From positions 8,425,540 through 8,489,539 of the forward strand of contig NC_064042.1 in assembly GCF_932526225.1 (NCBI RefSeq): DNA of 64,000 nucleotides. Reading direction: 5' to 3'. Of the stretch, positions 1-11,130 are shown one piece after another. Position numbers and translations under genes: made by a program. The DNA comes from Nematostella vectensis (Eukaryota > Cnidaria > Anthozoa > Actiniaria > Edwardsiidae). Numbering within the stretch: position 1 is the stretch's first letter; every line of letters starts with the position of its first letter. Below the pieces are notes generated by a model. The model made no database searches, was not told the DNA's origin, and saw only the letters and a program-made list of their open reading frames with translations.

Positions 1-2
1 CA

Positions 3-1275
3 ACACTTGGCACGAGCGCGCTGTTTATCCTGCTAACGACTTGTGTGATAAAGAAAAGTAGGGATGACATTAAGCGGCGATATGGACTCAGGGTGTTCGG
101 CCGAGGAAGTAAGGATCACAGCAAGGCATTGGCTACTTTGGTCATCAATATGGCAATGCAGACAGCTCTAAGAATTCCTGCAATAACCTACAGGTACAAC
201 ATATTAAAGGGAGAACCTTAAAAACACGTTTTAACGCGTTATTTGTAATTAATCTGTAAATGTTTTTTTTTTCATTCTATTCTCCCCATTTAAATTTATT
301 TTCAGTCCTTATTTTCTGTTCTTGTAAAAAGCCAAGCCTACTACTGTAATCTCCCTTTTTAACAGCTACATCGCGATCAAAGGCGACATAGAAAATGACC
401 GTTGGTATGCGTTCAGCGCCTACTTCTTCCTCTTCGCCTCCAGCAGTCTGATGCCAGTCATCTTCTACTCTCGCGCCATGCGATTCCGCCGGGCTTTACT
501 CCAATTCCTGCGGCATCCCTGCAAAGCGAGCTCTTACCTGGATCACGTGGCAAGCTTGGGCGTAACTATGCACCGCAATGGCATGGACATGAAGGTCAAG
601 GTCATTTGCAAGGGAGTAAGAGGGGATATTGGGGGCGGAGTAAGACTTGAGTGGGACAGCCGTGTCTTCAGTAACACCCCAAGCAGAGAACAGACGCTCG
701 CTACAGATACTTCTATTCGCAGCTCACGTGGTAATATCTCGACTGATTCCAGCATGCTGAGGAGCCGGAGCGCCACAAGTGTTGATGTCATTAGAGTTGT
801 AGAAGCGGCGGAATATAGTATTAATGTGATTGGGGATGATGCGCCCCCTTGTCAGGGGAGGATAGAGGCTGTTGGTAGTGTTGGTGTGATTGGGGATGAT
901 GCAGCCCCTTGTCAGGGGAAGGTAGAGGCTGTTGTTCGTGTTGGTGTGATTGGGTGTAAGGCGCCCCCTTGTCAGGGGAAAATAGTGGCTGTTGACATTA
1001 CTGGTGTGATTGGGTGTAAGGCGCCCCCTTGTCAGGGGAAAATAGTGGCTGTTGATATTACTGGTGTGATTGGGTGTAAGGCGCCCCCTTGTCAGGGGAA
1101 TATAGTGGCTGTTGGTAGTGTTGGTGTGATTGGGGATGCTTCGGCCCCTTGTCAGGGGAATAAAGGGGCTGTTTGTAATGATGGTGTGATAGGGGGTGAG
1201 ATTGCCCCGTGTAAAGACGTCAATATAGAAATTTTTACGATTGAAGGAGAGCTTACATATGACACGAAGTTCTAG
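3..1275 (+). CDS. Class A (rhodopsin-like) GPCR, C-terminal part, 5' end outside window
   Basis: Two exons are visible: 3..193 and 366..1275. The intron has a CAG|GTACAA donor and a TTAACAG acceptor, and the phases match. The protein shows the end of TM5 (GTSALFILLTTCVIKK), a basic third loop, TM6 (ALATLVINMAMQTALRIPA) and TM7 (AYFFLFASSSLMPVIFYS). A basic helix 8 (RAMRFRRALLQFL) follows. The usual NPxxY of TM7 reads MPVIFY, so the Asn is replaced by Met. The roughly 270-residue cytoplasmic tail is long. It has a Ser/Thr-rich stretch and then about seven 20-residue repeats before the stop. The ligand cannot be told from this fragment. TM1 to TM4 lie before base 1. The GPCR assignment rests on topology and residue pattern, not on a search. 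Confidence 0.75.
823..1242 (+). repeat. 60-bp in-frame tandem repeat in GPCR tail, about 7 units
   Basis: Seven units of 60 bp encode 20-residue repeats of the type GVIGxxAPPCQGxIxAVxxx. Two central units are almost identical, and the last is degenerate (GVIGGEIAPCKD). The length is a multiple of three and the frame stays open throughout, so the array is coding. Each of the first six units also carries the short palindrome CCCCTTGTCAGGGG. The antisense strand happens to be open across the array too. Confidence 0.9.
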
Positions 1276-1773
1276 GTAGTCACCGAATTTTATGAAACTA
1301 TTAATGGTGATGACAATCATGATGACGATAAAATGTTAATCGTTGAGTAATACCATGATCACCTCGGATTTGTGTTTTCTAAGGGAAAATTTATACTAGC
1401 GAAATTCGAAAACAACAGATAGCTCTAAATTTCCCTTATGAATGATGAATTTAGTTTCGGGACTTCAACTAATCATCCCTCGGTTGCGGGTACAATTACT
1501 CACTAAATTCTCCCGTGCCATAATAATTTTAAAGACGCCGTTTCCTGTTTAATTATTTATTTTCCGTAGTCTGTCAGCTACCCTCATCACGCTTTTTTCT
1601 TTCTTTTTCATATGCTTATATCATGGATGTAGAAAGAGACTGCTAGATTTTCTCCGGGCGGGATACTAGATGTCATTTTTAAGACGAAATGTGTTCCTAC
1701 GTTACAAAAGGCGCGCCATTCGCTTTGTCGCACTCTTTTTCTGCCCATGCTTATATCTTTTTGTCGCGATGAA

Positions 1774-1796
1774 ATAAACTAAATAAATAAATTGTT
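1774..1796 (+). promoter_or_regulatory. Possible polyadenylation signals of the GPCR gene
   Basis: A cluster of overlapping AATAAA hexamers (AAATAAACTAAATAAATAAA) lies about 500 bases after the GPCR stop codon. It comes just before the MITE at 1848 and is the first such cluster after the stop. This is an inference from position only. Confidence 0.4.
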
Positions 1797-1847
1797 TAGT
1801 TGATTCGTTTTTAAAGTCCAAACTAACTACAGGGCTGAAACCGAATA

Positions 1848-2293
1848 CCTTATTACACCTAATTTTCGCGTCATTACATTTCGCGAATCTCGCGATTTTA
1901 AAAGATTCGCGAAAATAAAGTGACGCAAAAATTAAGTGTCGCGAAAATTAGGATGCGCGTGAGTACACAAGAATCCTTTGGGGGAATATTGGCCGTTTAT
2001 TAAGTTTTATGAAAACACCTTGTCTATTTAGCCATCTAATGTACATATAGTACGGTAAGGGGTTGAGTTGGACTTTTATGAAACTAAATTTAGCCCACAC
2101 ATCTTTTTGTTACAAATTGTTTCAGTTTTGACAGCACATTTTAATTCCCCTTGTTTGGCTTGATTTTACTTTTTCGAAATCGCGAAATCGCGAAAATAAA
2201 GTGATCTGGTTTTTACTAAAATAGGAAAATCGCGAAAATAAAGTGGCGCGAAGTAGCGAAATTTTGACGTCGCGAAAATTAAGTGTAATAAGG
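1848..2293. mobile_element. MITE with TA target duplication (Tc1/mariner-like ends)
   Basis: The left end, CCTTATTACACCTAATTTTC, and the reverse complement of the right end, CCTTATTACACTTAATTTTC, match at 19 of 20 bases. The element is flanked by TA on both sides (1846-1847 and 2294-2295). Inside, the phrase TCGCGAAAATAAAGTG recurs several times in both orientations. At 446 bp with no ORF it is non-autonomous. The TA duplication suggests a Tc1/mariner-type transposase acting in trans. It lies between the GPCR and the S28 peptidase exons. Confidence 0.8.
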
Positions 2294-2555
2294 TAATCTA
2301 CTAGTTTCATTCCTCCAGTAACCATAATAAGCTCCCATGTGAAAGAAATCTGGGGTGCTATACAACAGATTGCCATTGCTAAAAACAAAGTCTTGCGAAA
2401 CTGCATTCTCTGTCTTAAAGAATGAGCATCAATTTAATTAAAAAGGATGGTTCTGTTGAAATTACCAAACGACGCCTGGATACGCCAATAAACAGAAAAG
2501 AAAAAAAAGAGATCTATCCAATAACTCCTAGAACTCTAGACGCCACAGAGCTTCT

Positions 2556-2850
2556 GATATCTGCGCTATAAACATTTGTTTAACAGTGTATTTGACAGGT
2601 CTTTCCGCATTATTAAAATAAATAAATATGCTTAATTGTTGTGGCTTCGTCTTTTTACTCTCTTAACCATACACATTCCAAGCTAACAGAAAGGGAAGTA
2701 GATATCTGCGATATAAACATTTGTTTGACAGTGTATTTGTCAGATCTTTCAGCATCATTAAAATAATAATAATAAATATGATACATTGTTATGCCTTTGT
2801 CTTTTTACTCTCACCACGCACTTCCGTAGCTACCCGAAAGGGGGAAGCGT
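2556..2850. repeat. Two tandem copies of a 145-bp unit
   Basis: 2556-2700 and 2701-2850 both begin GATATCTGCGNTATAAACAT. They stay alignable to a GAAAGGG-type end, with many substitutions. No coding content is seen. It lies just upstream of the first recognisable S28 exon, where the missing N-terminal exons would be expected. Confidence 0.7.
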
Positions 2851-3043
2851 GTCTCTTCAGAAAAATAGAAATTTTGCGAAATATGCAATTAAATCCCGTT
2901 ACCCTCCAGCGATGCATACGGAATGACACGTATCTCCCCTCCCCCGGCAAAATGTATGGTGCCTCATCTGCCTCATTTATCCCCTCGAACGTCTTATCGT
3001 GTTTAAAAATGGTGTAACATTTTTATCGTTTATTTTGTAACAG

Positions 3044-6000
3044 GGCGTACCGGGGACTAACATCACCATAGCAACCGTCTGTGGCATAATGAATGACAAG
3101 TCCCTTGGCCCCGCCCTGATGAGATACGCAAAGCTGAACTCACTTATCCTTGACACTTATGGCGAGAAATGCCTAGACGCCAGCTACCAGAACGCTATCA
3201 ACTCCCTCCGCAATGTATCATGGGACAGTAGTGCTGCCGAAGGAGGTTAGTAGCCAGCCACAGGGAACCCATGCCATGTTACTGGACTAATAGAAACTTA
3301 TAGTTACAATTTCTTTAACCTTTTGCTGTTGGGAGTGCGCAGTAGTCACTGGGAACCCAAATATATAGGGCCAGGCTTTTGTATTACTAGATACCAACTC
3401 TTGCTATTGTAAATAAAATACAATTTCTTACTGTCGTATATATATATATATATATATACAGTTCCTTGCTATCGCATTGAAACAGATATCCTATAGATAC
3501 AAATTATTATATCGTATAGATTCGGCTTCTTGCCATCGTCGATACGGTTTCTTGCTATCGAATGGATATCTTACCAAAGTAGAGGTTCCTCTATTATTAA
3601 TAGCCACGTCTTTCAGGTCGTCAATGGACCTATCAGACTTGTACCGAGTTTGGATTCTACCAGACCACAGATTCGGATAACCAACCATTTGGGAAACGAT
3701 TCCCTCTCAAGTAAGACTGTCATGACATCGTTCTATATCCAGTTTGATTTCAATGGTTTCAACATCGCAGGCCAAAGGCCGGCCATATTTATAACTATCA
3801 TAACCACCAAGTTTATTACTAGTCCCGATTATATGTTTTTCGCTGATCGCATGTTCACAGTTCGTACCGACTACGTATCTTGAAATGATCGTTTGTTCGT
3901 ACAGGCCCGTTGCCAGGGCTCGTTCACCCAATTAGCGGACCATTTTCTCTTAGATGGTCACTTTTCCTAGTTTGCAATGGTACTCGACAGTTTTCTTTAA
4001 ATTGGGCAGACCTTCCAGTCAAGTTGGATGGTTCAACCGGGTCTGTCGTAACTAACCACATATCCGTAACTAATCACATTTGACCTAACACTTAGTTTTA
4101 CTTATTATATGGTCGAAGTCAAATGTTTTTTAACACATCACATATATTTTTAACATTAATCACATTATCCACTGTGCTCTTATCAGGTACTCTATTCAGC
4201 AGTGCATGGACGTGTTTGGGGAAGCATTCAACAGTTCTAACCTCGCTAGCGGAATAAGGCAAACCAACACTAACTATGGCGGCAAGGGCATCGCCTCGAG
4301 CAGGGTCAGTTTTTTATACGGGCTGAGTCTAAGCCAGAGATCGCAAAGACTGGGTATGCATTAGAACCTCGCTTGGTCGAATGGAAACAAAGATCAGTTC
4401 GGGTTAACAAATTATTGGGGTTGATTTTAAACAAAACCGCAACGGTATATCTCTTTCTTCTCGTGATCTCCCATGGTCTATCTCTTTTCTTTTGCAGCTT
4501 CTTATGAGTCTACCTCCTTCTCCTTTGTTTCTTCCAGATTGTGTTTCCTAAACGGTCTATCTCTGTCTGCTTTGTTTCTTCCAGATTGTGTTTCCTAAAC
4601 GGTCTATCTCTGTCTGCTTTGCTTCTTCCAGATTGTGTTTCCTAATAAATTTATGTCTGTCTTCTTTGTTTCTTCCAGATTGTGTTTCCTAAACGGTCTA
4701 TCTCTGTCTCCTTTGTTTCTTCCAGATTGTGTTTCCTAAACGGTCTATCTCTGTCTGCTTTGCTTCTTCCAGATTGTGTTTCCTAATAAATTTATGTCTG
4801 TCTTCTTTGTTTCTTCCAGATTGTGTTTTCTAAACGGTCTATCTCTGTCTGCTTTGTTTCTTTCAGATTGTGTTTTCTAATGAATTTATGTCTGTCTCCT
4901 TTGTTTCTTCCAGATTGTGTTTCCTAAACGGTCTATCTCTGTCTCCTTCGTTTCTTCCAGATTGTGTTTCCTAAACGGTCTATCTCTGTCTCCTTTGTTT
5001 CTTCCAGATTGTGTTTCCTAAACGGTCTATCTCTGTCTCCTTTGTTTCTTCCAGATTGTGATTCCTAAACGGTCTATCTCTGTCTGCTTTGTTTCTCCCA
5101 GATTGTGTTTCCTAAACGGTCTATCTCTGTCTGCTTTGTTTCTTCTTGATTGTGTTTCCTAAACAGTCTATCTCTGTCTGCTTTGTTTCTCCCAGATTGT
5201 GTTTCCTAAACGGTCTATCTCTGTCTGCTTTGTTTCTTCTTGATTGTGTTTCCTAAACAGTCTATCTCTGTCTGCTTTGTTTCTTCCACATAGTGTTCCC
5301 TAATGAATTTGTCTGTCTCGTTTGTTTCTTCCAGATTGTGTTTCCTAAACGGTCTATCTCTGTCTCCTTTGTTTCTTCCAGATTGTGTTTCTTAAACAGT
5401 CTATCTCTGTCTCCTTTGTTTCTCCCAGATTGTGTTTCCTAAACTGTCTATCTCTGTCCCCTTTTTTTCTTCCAGATTGTGTTCCCTAATGAATTTATGT
5501 CTGTCTCCTTTGTTTCTTTTAGATTGTGTTTCCTAAACGGTCTATCTCTGTCTCCTTTGTTTCTTCCAGATTGTGTTTCCTAAACGGTCTATCTCTGTCT
5601 CCTTTGTTTCTTCCAGATTGTGTTTCCTAAACGGTCTATCTCTGTCTGCTTTGTTTCTTCCAGATTGTGTTCCCTAATGGGTCTATCGACCCCTGGCACG
5701 CCCTGGGCATTATCAAGGACGTCAGCGATACAGAGCAGGCCGTGTTTATCCAAGGTAAGCACTAAACGCCGAGTCCAGCCAGCTACAAAACGCCACAGAG
5801 ACATAATGCCCCTCTGTGTTTTATTAATCCAAAATATTACAAACTGTGAACGTTATCCCACTGTCACCTTTTGTCATTGTACATCCTATTTGTCGTTATC
5901 AAAAGGACATTATCTTTGTGGTTTTCTACCCAACAGGAACAGCGCACTGTGCAAATATGTATCCGGAAAGCGATAGCGACTCGCCACAGCTTAAGCAAGC

Positions 6001-6049
6001 GCGTGAGGTGATCAAACAGCACATCGCCAAGTGGCTGATAAGTGGATGA
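3044..6049 (+). CDS. S28 family serine carboxypeptidase (PRSS16-like), C-terminal half
   Basis: Five exons join in phase: 3044..3245, 3617..3710, 4187..4304, 5664..5754 and 5937..6049. Together they encode about 205 residues ending in TGA. Diagnostic S28 blocks appear in order: [43 protein letters not shown] (with the catalytic Asp before PWH) and [10 protein letters not shown] (with the catalytic His). Family members cut after Pro or act as dipeptidyl or carboxypeptidases in lysosomes, endosomes or secretions. PRSS16 is the closest in wording. A normal member has about 500 residues. The first 250 to 300 residues, with the GGSYxG nucleophile serine, are not found between the GPCR stop and base 3044. 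The last long intron contains the decoy-acceptor array described separately. Confidence 0.85.
3437..3459. repeat. (TA)n microsatellite
   Basis: A run of about eleven TA units lies in the first visible intron of the S28 gene. Confidence 0.9.
4525..5663 (+). repeat. 47-bp minisatellite made of copies of the S28 exon 3' splice site
   Basis: About 24 units of 47 bp precede the true exon at 5664. Each unit has a pyrimidine tract (TTTGTTTCTTCCAG) followed by ATTGTGTTTCCTAAACGGTC. That second part is a degenerate copy of the first bases of the real exon, ATTGTGTTCCCTAATGGGTC. Nearly every unit keeps a usable-looking TTCCAG|ATTGTG acceptor. Two units have CTTCTTGATTG and have lost the AG. One reads CCACATAGTG. 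Some units carry CCTAATGAATTT or CCTAATAAATTT variants. 47 is not a multiple of three, so splicing to different copies would change the frame. Confidence 0.9.
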
Positions 6050-6125
6050 GGGATGATAAAAAGGTTAGGTGTTAGTGGAGGGGACGTAGACCAGTAATGT
6101 TAGACGGAAACATTGATCGATAGGA

Positions 6126-6570
6126 TCATCCCATCATCATTATCATCATCACTAATATGATTATCATAATCCTCATAATTATATTTACCGCCACAACACC
6201 ACCGCCAGCATCACCATCATCATCCCATCACCACCATCATCATCAACACTATCACCATAACCACAATCACCATTACCATAACCATAACCATCACCATAAC
6301 TACCATCACCATCATCATCACCATCATCATCATCATTATCACCATCACCACCACCACCACCATCACCACCACCATCACCATCGCCACCAACATCACCACC
6401 ACCACCACCATCACTACAACATCACCATCATCATCACAACCATCACCACCACCATCACCACCACCATTACCATCACCATCACCACCACCATCACCATCAT
6501 TATAATGACCATAATCACCACCACTAACATCATCATCATCATCATACCACCGCATTTATCACCACCATAA
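6126..6570. repeat. CAT/CAC trinucleotide microsatellite
   Basis: About 440 bp of imperfect CAT, CAC and CAA triplets begin 80 bases after the S28 stop codon. The array yields poly-His and poly-Met-Val frames on either strand. These have no gene features and are not called as coding. Confidence 0.95.
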
Positions 6571-6904
6571 TCATCACGTCTTAGCCCCCATTTATTGACC
6601 ATCATAGATAGCCGCAGCTTAATTCCATCGCGATTGCAACAATGTAATAGGACAGGGTATCCAATTTAAGGGAGAATTCCTCCCCTGCTCTCGCATAATG
6701 GTAGGAGTGACCCATGTACGGCGTCTTAATTTTATTGTGACTGAATACAATAGATGGATATGATTACCTACGTACAGTGAGACTCTTCCTCTGTCTATGT
6801 CTATACAAAAGTGTTGAATATGTATATAACATGTACAGGCTGACGTATTGACCGCTCTGTTCAATTTTGACGGCTGCAAATGCAGAGCCGCAGCAGGCCA
6901 CGTA

Positions 6905-7060
6905 AGATGGGGATTGGGGCACAATACAGAAACATTAAGAAAATATGGGGGGGGGGGCACAGCCACGCCCCTTCTGGTCATTCTTCTTCTTATTTTTAAA
7001 TATTAGGGGGGGGGGGGCACATGCCCCAGTGCCTCACCCCCTGCTACAGCCCTTAAAAGT
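6905..7060. repeat. Dispersed G-tract repeat, copy 1
   Basis: The unit has the core CACAATACAGAAACATTAAG, a G-run, CACAGCCACGCCCCTTCTGG, a second G-run and ATGCCCCAGTGCC. A reverse-complement copy with the same order lies at about 52572-52697. No ORF is seen. The class is unknown. Confidence 0.7.
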
Positions 7061-7627
7061 GTATTCCCTGTATTTTATCTTTCTCTCGATTTTACCATCC
7101 CTAGATTTTGATCTGATTTATCTATCTAGTAGTTTACATAATCTACTTGTTTTCCACTAATACTTGTGTCGCCGTTGCGCTTGCTTGGACTATTTTGGGC
7201 GTTTTTCAAGCTTAAAATAAAACGAAGACATACCCATCAGAAACTCTGTGATAATTTTCACTTCAAATTTTAAAATGACCCATTTAATATTTTCAGGGGC
7301 GGATCTAGCTTTTTTCTAAACGGGGGGTTTGGCTCATTGACAAAGGGAAAGGGGGTAATTTTTTGTTACATATTGCTTTCTGCCAGCTCAAAATCTAGGT
7401 ATTATCCACCATGTGGATAATATACTCAAAATCAAAGTTTTCTCTCTGGTGCATAAATTAAAAGACCCATTGAACAATACCCCACAAGCCCTATCAAATT
7501 TAGTTTTACCTTCATCGGAAATACATGGTCATAACAGTTTTCGCGCTTTCTGAAATAAATCTTAAAAACCAATTTTCGCCCGTGCAAATGTATGCGAGTT
7601 CCCTTTAAATTTCAGTTAATCTCTCAC

Positions 7628-9444
7628 CTTTTTGCGCACTAAGACGGTCAACACAAACACGACGGTGATTCCGAGCATGCCGGCAAAGCCGTACGCGAAA
7701 AACATTAATAGCGTGGGCGCGGTCGATCCCGTCGGTGATCCGGCTTTCTCTTGTTCGACGCTCTCTGAAAGATATGATTCAAATTTTCTCCGATTCCTAC
7801 TACACTATGGAGGTTTAAAAACCAAGCTGTATCTTTTACAGGGTAGCGTGTCATGCATCGGTGCGCGGTAATACATACGGTAGTGCAATGAAATGTCCAT
7901 ATAACGGACATCAATGAATCGGACAACGTCTATGTCCTCTACATCCTCTACATAACTGACACTTTCCTGAGTCGCAAATTCAAAGTTTTCATTCAATCTC
8001 CATCAATAGAAGCCCAATTAGCGGGGGAAGGAGGGCAATGTCCAGCTGACACGCCCAAGGAGTAGCTTTTGGGAGCATTACCTTGGATGACCGGCGCTCT
8101 ATAGGAGTATGACTTAATCTTGAATGGCGCTCCTCCTATAGCTGATCCAAGGTTTCCGGTAAACGTTGAGTAGGATACGCGGGCCTGCTTCCTGGTGTAG
8201 ACACTAGAAATGAACATAAAGTTGTAACTCGAATGCATAGTTTTATACCTCGACTATTTTGCCTATACGGTTTCCGATTCCATAAAGTAATTCAAGACTC
8301 CATCATCAAGGAATCTAGGGTAAGTCCTTCCTTTGTTTTAAAGATAGTTCTCTCTAACCCTTTCCGTGAACACTGTTTCTATTATCGCTTGAAGGGTTTT
8401 TAAAGAGGCTTAGTCAGCCACACCTTTGTTATTGTTTTCCTTAAGTATTGGAATACAATTTATGCCATATAATCGATATTTAAACAAATGTTTTACATTT
8501 CATTTACCGCAACATCCTCCCCAAATCCTCCATGGAAATGAATGCTTTCTCACTCTAGTATTATGCTAGTATGACAAAATAGGGGCTGACGTGGCTACTA
8601 TATAAAGGGGCGATTTGGGTGCGAGTCTATCAGATAGGATTCACCGTAACCGACGGAAGAGATATTGTTAACTGTTACTGTTAAACACCATGACATTGAC
8701 GGATCTAAGGTTAAACAGGTGCCAATAAAACCAATTCCGCGATGTTTTGTGAAGAACAAGCAGATAAGCTATTCCCAGCAACCCCCTCTCCCGTAGCAAT
8801 GATGTGTTGGTGTAAAGGGCTCTTCGATCTTCCTCGTGGAGGGGGGAGGGAGTTCAACGGTCTATCGGTTCTATCGAAACTATCGGTTAATTTGAAATGC
8901 CCACGATTGTAGTCATATACATTCAGTCTTACCTAAAACTTGTGATCACACTTCCTTTCGTGAAGCCTTTCACTTGGGTCCCAATATACCCCTCAACGTC
9001 TTTGTAAACTTCGTCGCTCCAAGACACAAACTTCGCCTCCGTGTCCTTATACGCGCTCGACTCTGGATTCTTCAGATCTTCAGTAAACGTCATGTCTATC
9101 GTAACGGAACCGGCGAACTCGTCTTGCAGCTCGGCTGTCGTCGTCTCTGCATGCTGAATCGTAGACGACTCCGTTTGTGGTGCAGTTGGTGCTGTGTTGC
9201 CTGCCTGCGTTGTCGTTGTCGTTATCGTTGTCGTTGTCGTTATCGTTGTCGTTGTCATTGCCGTTGTCGTTGTAACATTCCCCCCTCCGTCGCCTCCAAT
9301 CCCCCCACCGCTTCCTTTATTCCCCACACCTTTTCCAACTCCATTTCCTTGGCCGTTATTTCCGTTGTTTCCTTGTTGACAGCTTGTTTGTAAAGCCATA
9401 AAGGCAAGCATTATAACGAATACTACAAGAAGCCTCGTGTACAT
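7628..9444 (-). CDS. SEA-domain, Thr-rich single-pass membrane protein (3' end unresolved)
   Basis: Exons run 9444..8933, 8203..8082 and 7764..7628, with all phases compatible. Residues 1-22 form a signal peptide (MYTRLLVVFVIMLAFMALQT). Then come a Gly/Asn-rich linker, a run of about 20 mostly Thr residues (a likely O-glycan site) and a SEA-like domain (VTIDMTFTEDLKNPES onward). The SEA-like domain holds KGSVITSF at the end of exon 1 and continues in exon 2. Exon 3 encodes a transmembrane helix (FAYGFAGMLGITVVFVLTVL) ending in LVRKK at a strong donor (AAG|GTGAGA). If that donor is not used, the frame stops four codons later at 7616-7618. A mucin-like cell-surface role is inferred. The later exon was not found. 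Confidence 0.7.
8601..8606 (+). promoter_or_regulatory. Strong TATA box inside the SEA gene intron, sense to + strand
   Basis: TATATAAAGGGG lies in intron 1 of the SEA-domain gene, antisense to that gene. About 30 bases downstream is TCTATCAGATAG. A short ATG frame (MTLTDLRLNR, from 8690) runs into AAACAG|GTGCCA, which resembles a weak donor. No downstream + strand exon was recognised. It could be a chance match. Confidence 0.3.
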
Positions 9445-9696
9445 CTTTTATACTGTGTGAAATAAACAAAAAGGGGAATACGTTATAGACGTGTTTAAAA
9501 CATCTCAGCCCCCTTTCAGCCGATTACTTGATATATTTCTTCAGCCACACAGCACACAAGCCGTATGTATTTCATTATGCTGACTTAGAATAAAGAAATG
9601 TAAAATGTATTAGTGTTGTAGCCCCTTAAAAGGCAATTGCTCGATATCGGTCTTTATAACTTTGTATCCAGGATGAAGAGAGGAGAGCGTGTAACC

Positions 9697-10074
9697 CATC
9701 CTCGGGGACCCAGGGCGTCGCGGAGATCGGGCACACAGGGAGCGCGGCGCGAGAAAGAAACAAGCTGAAAGACGGCCTGGGCAGACTCCAGCAGATCGTG
9801 AGACTTTTACCAAACCGAGCAGGCTTTGTTATTTAGGTGTTTGTGAAGTGTTTCTGAGCGTGAGGTCTGTCTGCTTTTCAAATTCACAAGGATCGCTCTG
9901 ATTGGTCTCATTTTAATTTAATTATAAAATGAGACCAATCAGAGAGTGAGTTTGATTTAGTTTTTAGAAATGGGTTTTACAGAGCAGTTGCCCAGGGTGC
10001 TTTCAGCCTGTTTCTTTCTCGCGCCGCGCTCCCTGTGTGCCCGATCTCCGCGACGCCCTGGGTTCCCGAGGATG
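9697..10074. mobile_element. Fold-back element with long, nearly perfect inverted arms
   Basis: The left arm, from CATCCTCGGGGACCCAGGGC, pairs with the right arm, which ends GCCCTGGGTTCCCGAGGATG. Pairing covers about 75 bases, including a GC-rich core around GATCGGGCACACAGGGAGCG. CGTGTA occurs on both outer flanks. The centre holds a second palindrome (TTTTAATTTAATTATAAAA). The element is about 378 bp with no ORF, so it is non-autonomous. Confidence 0.75.
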
Positions 10075-10639
10075 CGTGTATAAGCATTCTCAGAGCATCA
10101 GCGCTCTGAATACTTGATGATATTAGCAGTAATAAGTTGAACATCATATCTATCAGACATTCGCTCTTTTTGTTTTATAAGAACCTCTTTCACGAGAGAA
10201 CGTCCAGCCTGAGATTTCGCCAAACTCTAAGAACATGCTAGAACATGATTAGTTAGCTGCATGCAAAATAATATTTTCGTATTGTGATGCGTCCTAAAAT
10301 GCAGGAACATAAAATTGTGCTCATAATAACAACCATAAACATAATTGTTTTTGATAGTATTTGTAATTCTATTTTTAATAATTTGTGTAGTATCACATGT
10401 TTATACACTGAAATTTAAGATCCCTTAAGAACATTTCCAGCCTTCAAATACTCTAAAAATAAGAACGGCCCAGCCTCAACTAAAAATAGACTTTTTTTTA
10501 AATAAAAAAGAATGTATTCTAGAGGACAAAGTTTTTTAGGCAACAACTTTAAATGCGATTTGCTCTCGGAAAAATATGATAAAAAATAATAAAATATATA
10601 CCAAAAACGTAATTACCGTTTTTTTTCGTGAAACGAGAT

Positions 10640-10825
10640 TTGGCCGTTCTCTCACTGTCGAGAAACGTGAAATCGGTCCATTCCGACGTCCGTAAAACGT
10701 GATTGAACTCTCCCCGTGAAACCGGGAAAACTTGATTGAACTCTCCTCGTGAAACCGTGAAACGTGATTGAACTCTCCCAGTGAAACCGTGAAACGTGAT
10801 TGAACTCTCCCAGTGAAACGTGATT
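10640..10825. repeat. Tandem repeat of CGTGATTGAACTCTCC units
   Basis: Several 31-33 bp units of the type GAAACGTGATTGAACTCTCC separated by AGTGAAACCG. The flank GTGAAACGAGATTTGGCC has related phrases, on the other strand, at about 61510-61630, so it may belong to a dispersed family. Confidence 0.75.
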
Positions 10826-11130
10826 TAGCTCAATTCTCAATTTAGCTGAATTTATAGATCGTAATTCTCGATAGAGGTAATTCTCTTACTATTGGCTATC
10901 ATATTGTATATATATTCTAAAATTTAAGAACATCGTTAAGAACATATTCAGCCTTAAAATGTCCCACAAAGAAAAGCCCAGCCTCAACTGAAAGTTAGAC
11001 GTTCTTATAAAAAAGAGTGCATTTACTCATTAATCATTTTATTCTGCAAACTTATTGTCAAACAAACACGATGAAAATGTTACAACTCTACATAAAAAAA
11101 ACATAGATAATTGTAATCACACACATAAAC

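Noticed and set aside
724-1320. 198-codon antisense frame with PLTRGRLTPNHTN repeats
   Set aside because: It is the shadow of the in-frame GPCR tail repeat. It has no independent evidence.
6157-6605. Long His- and Met/Val-rich reading frames on both strands
   Set aside because: They are produced by the CAT/CAC triplet repeat. There are no splice sites, start context or non-repeat domain.
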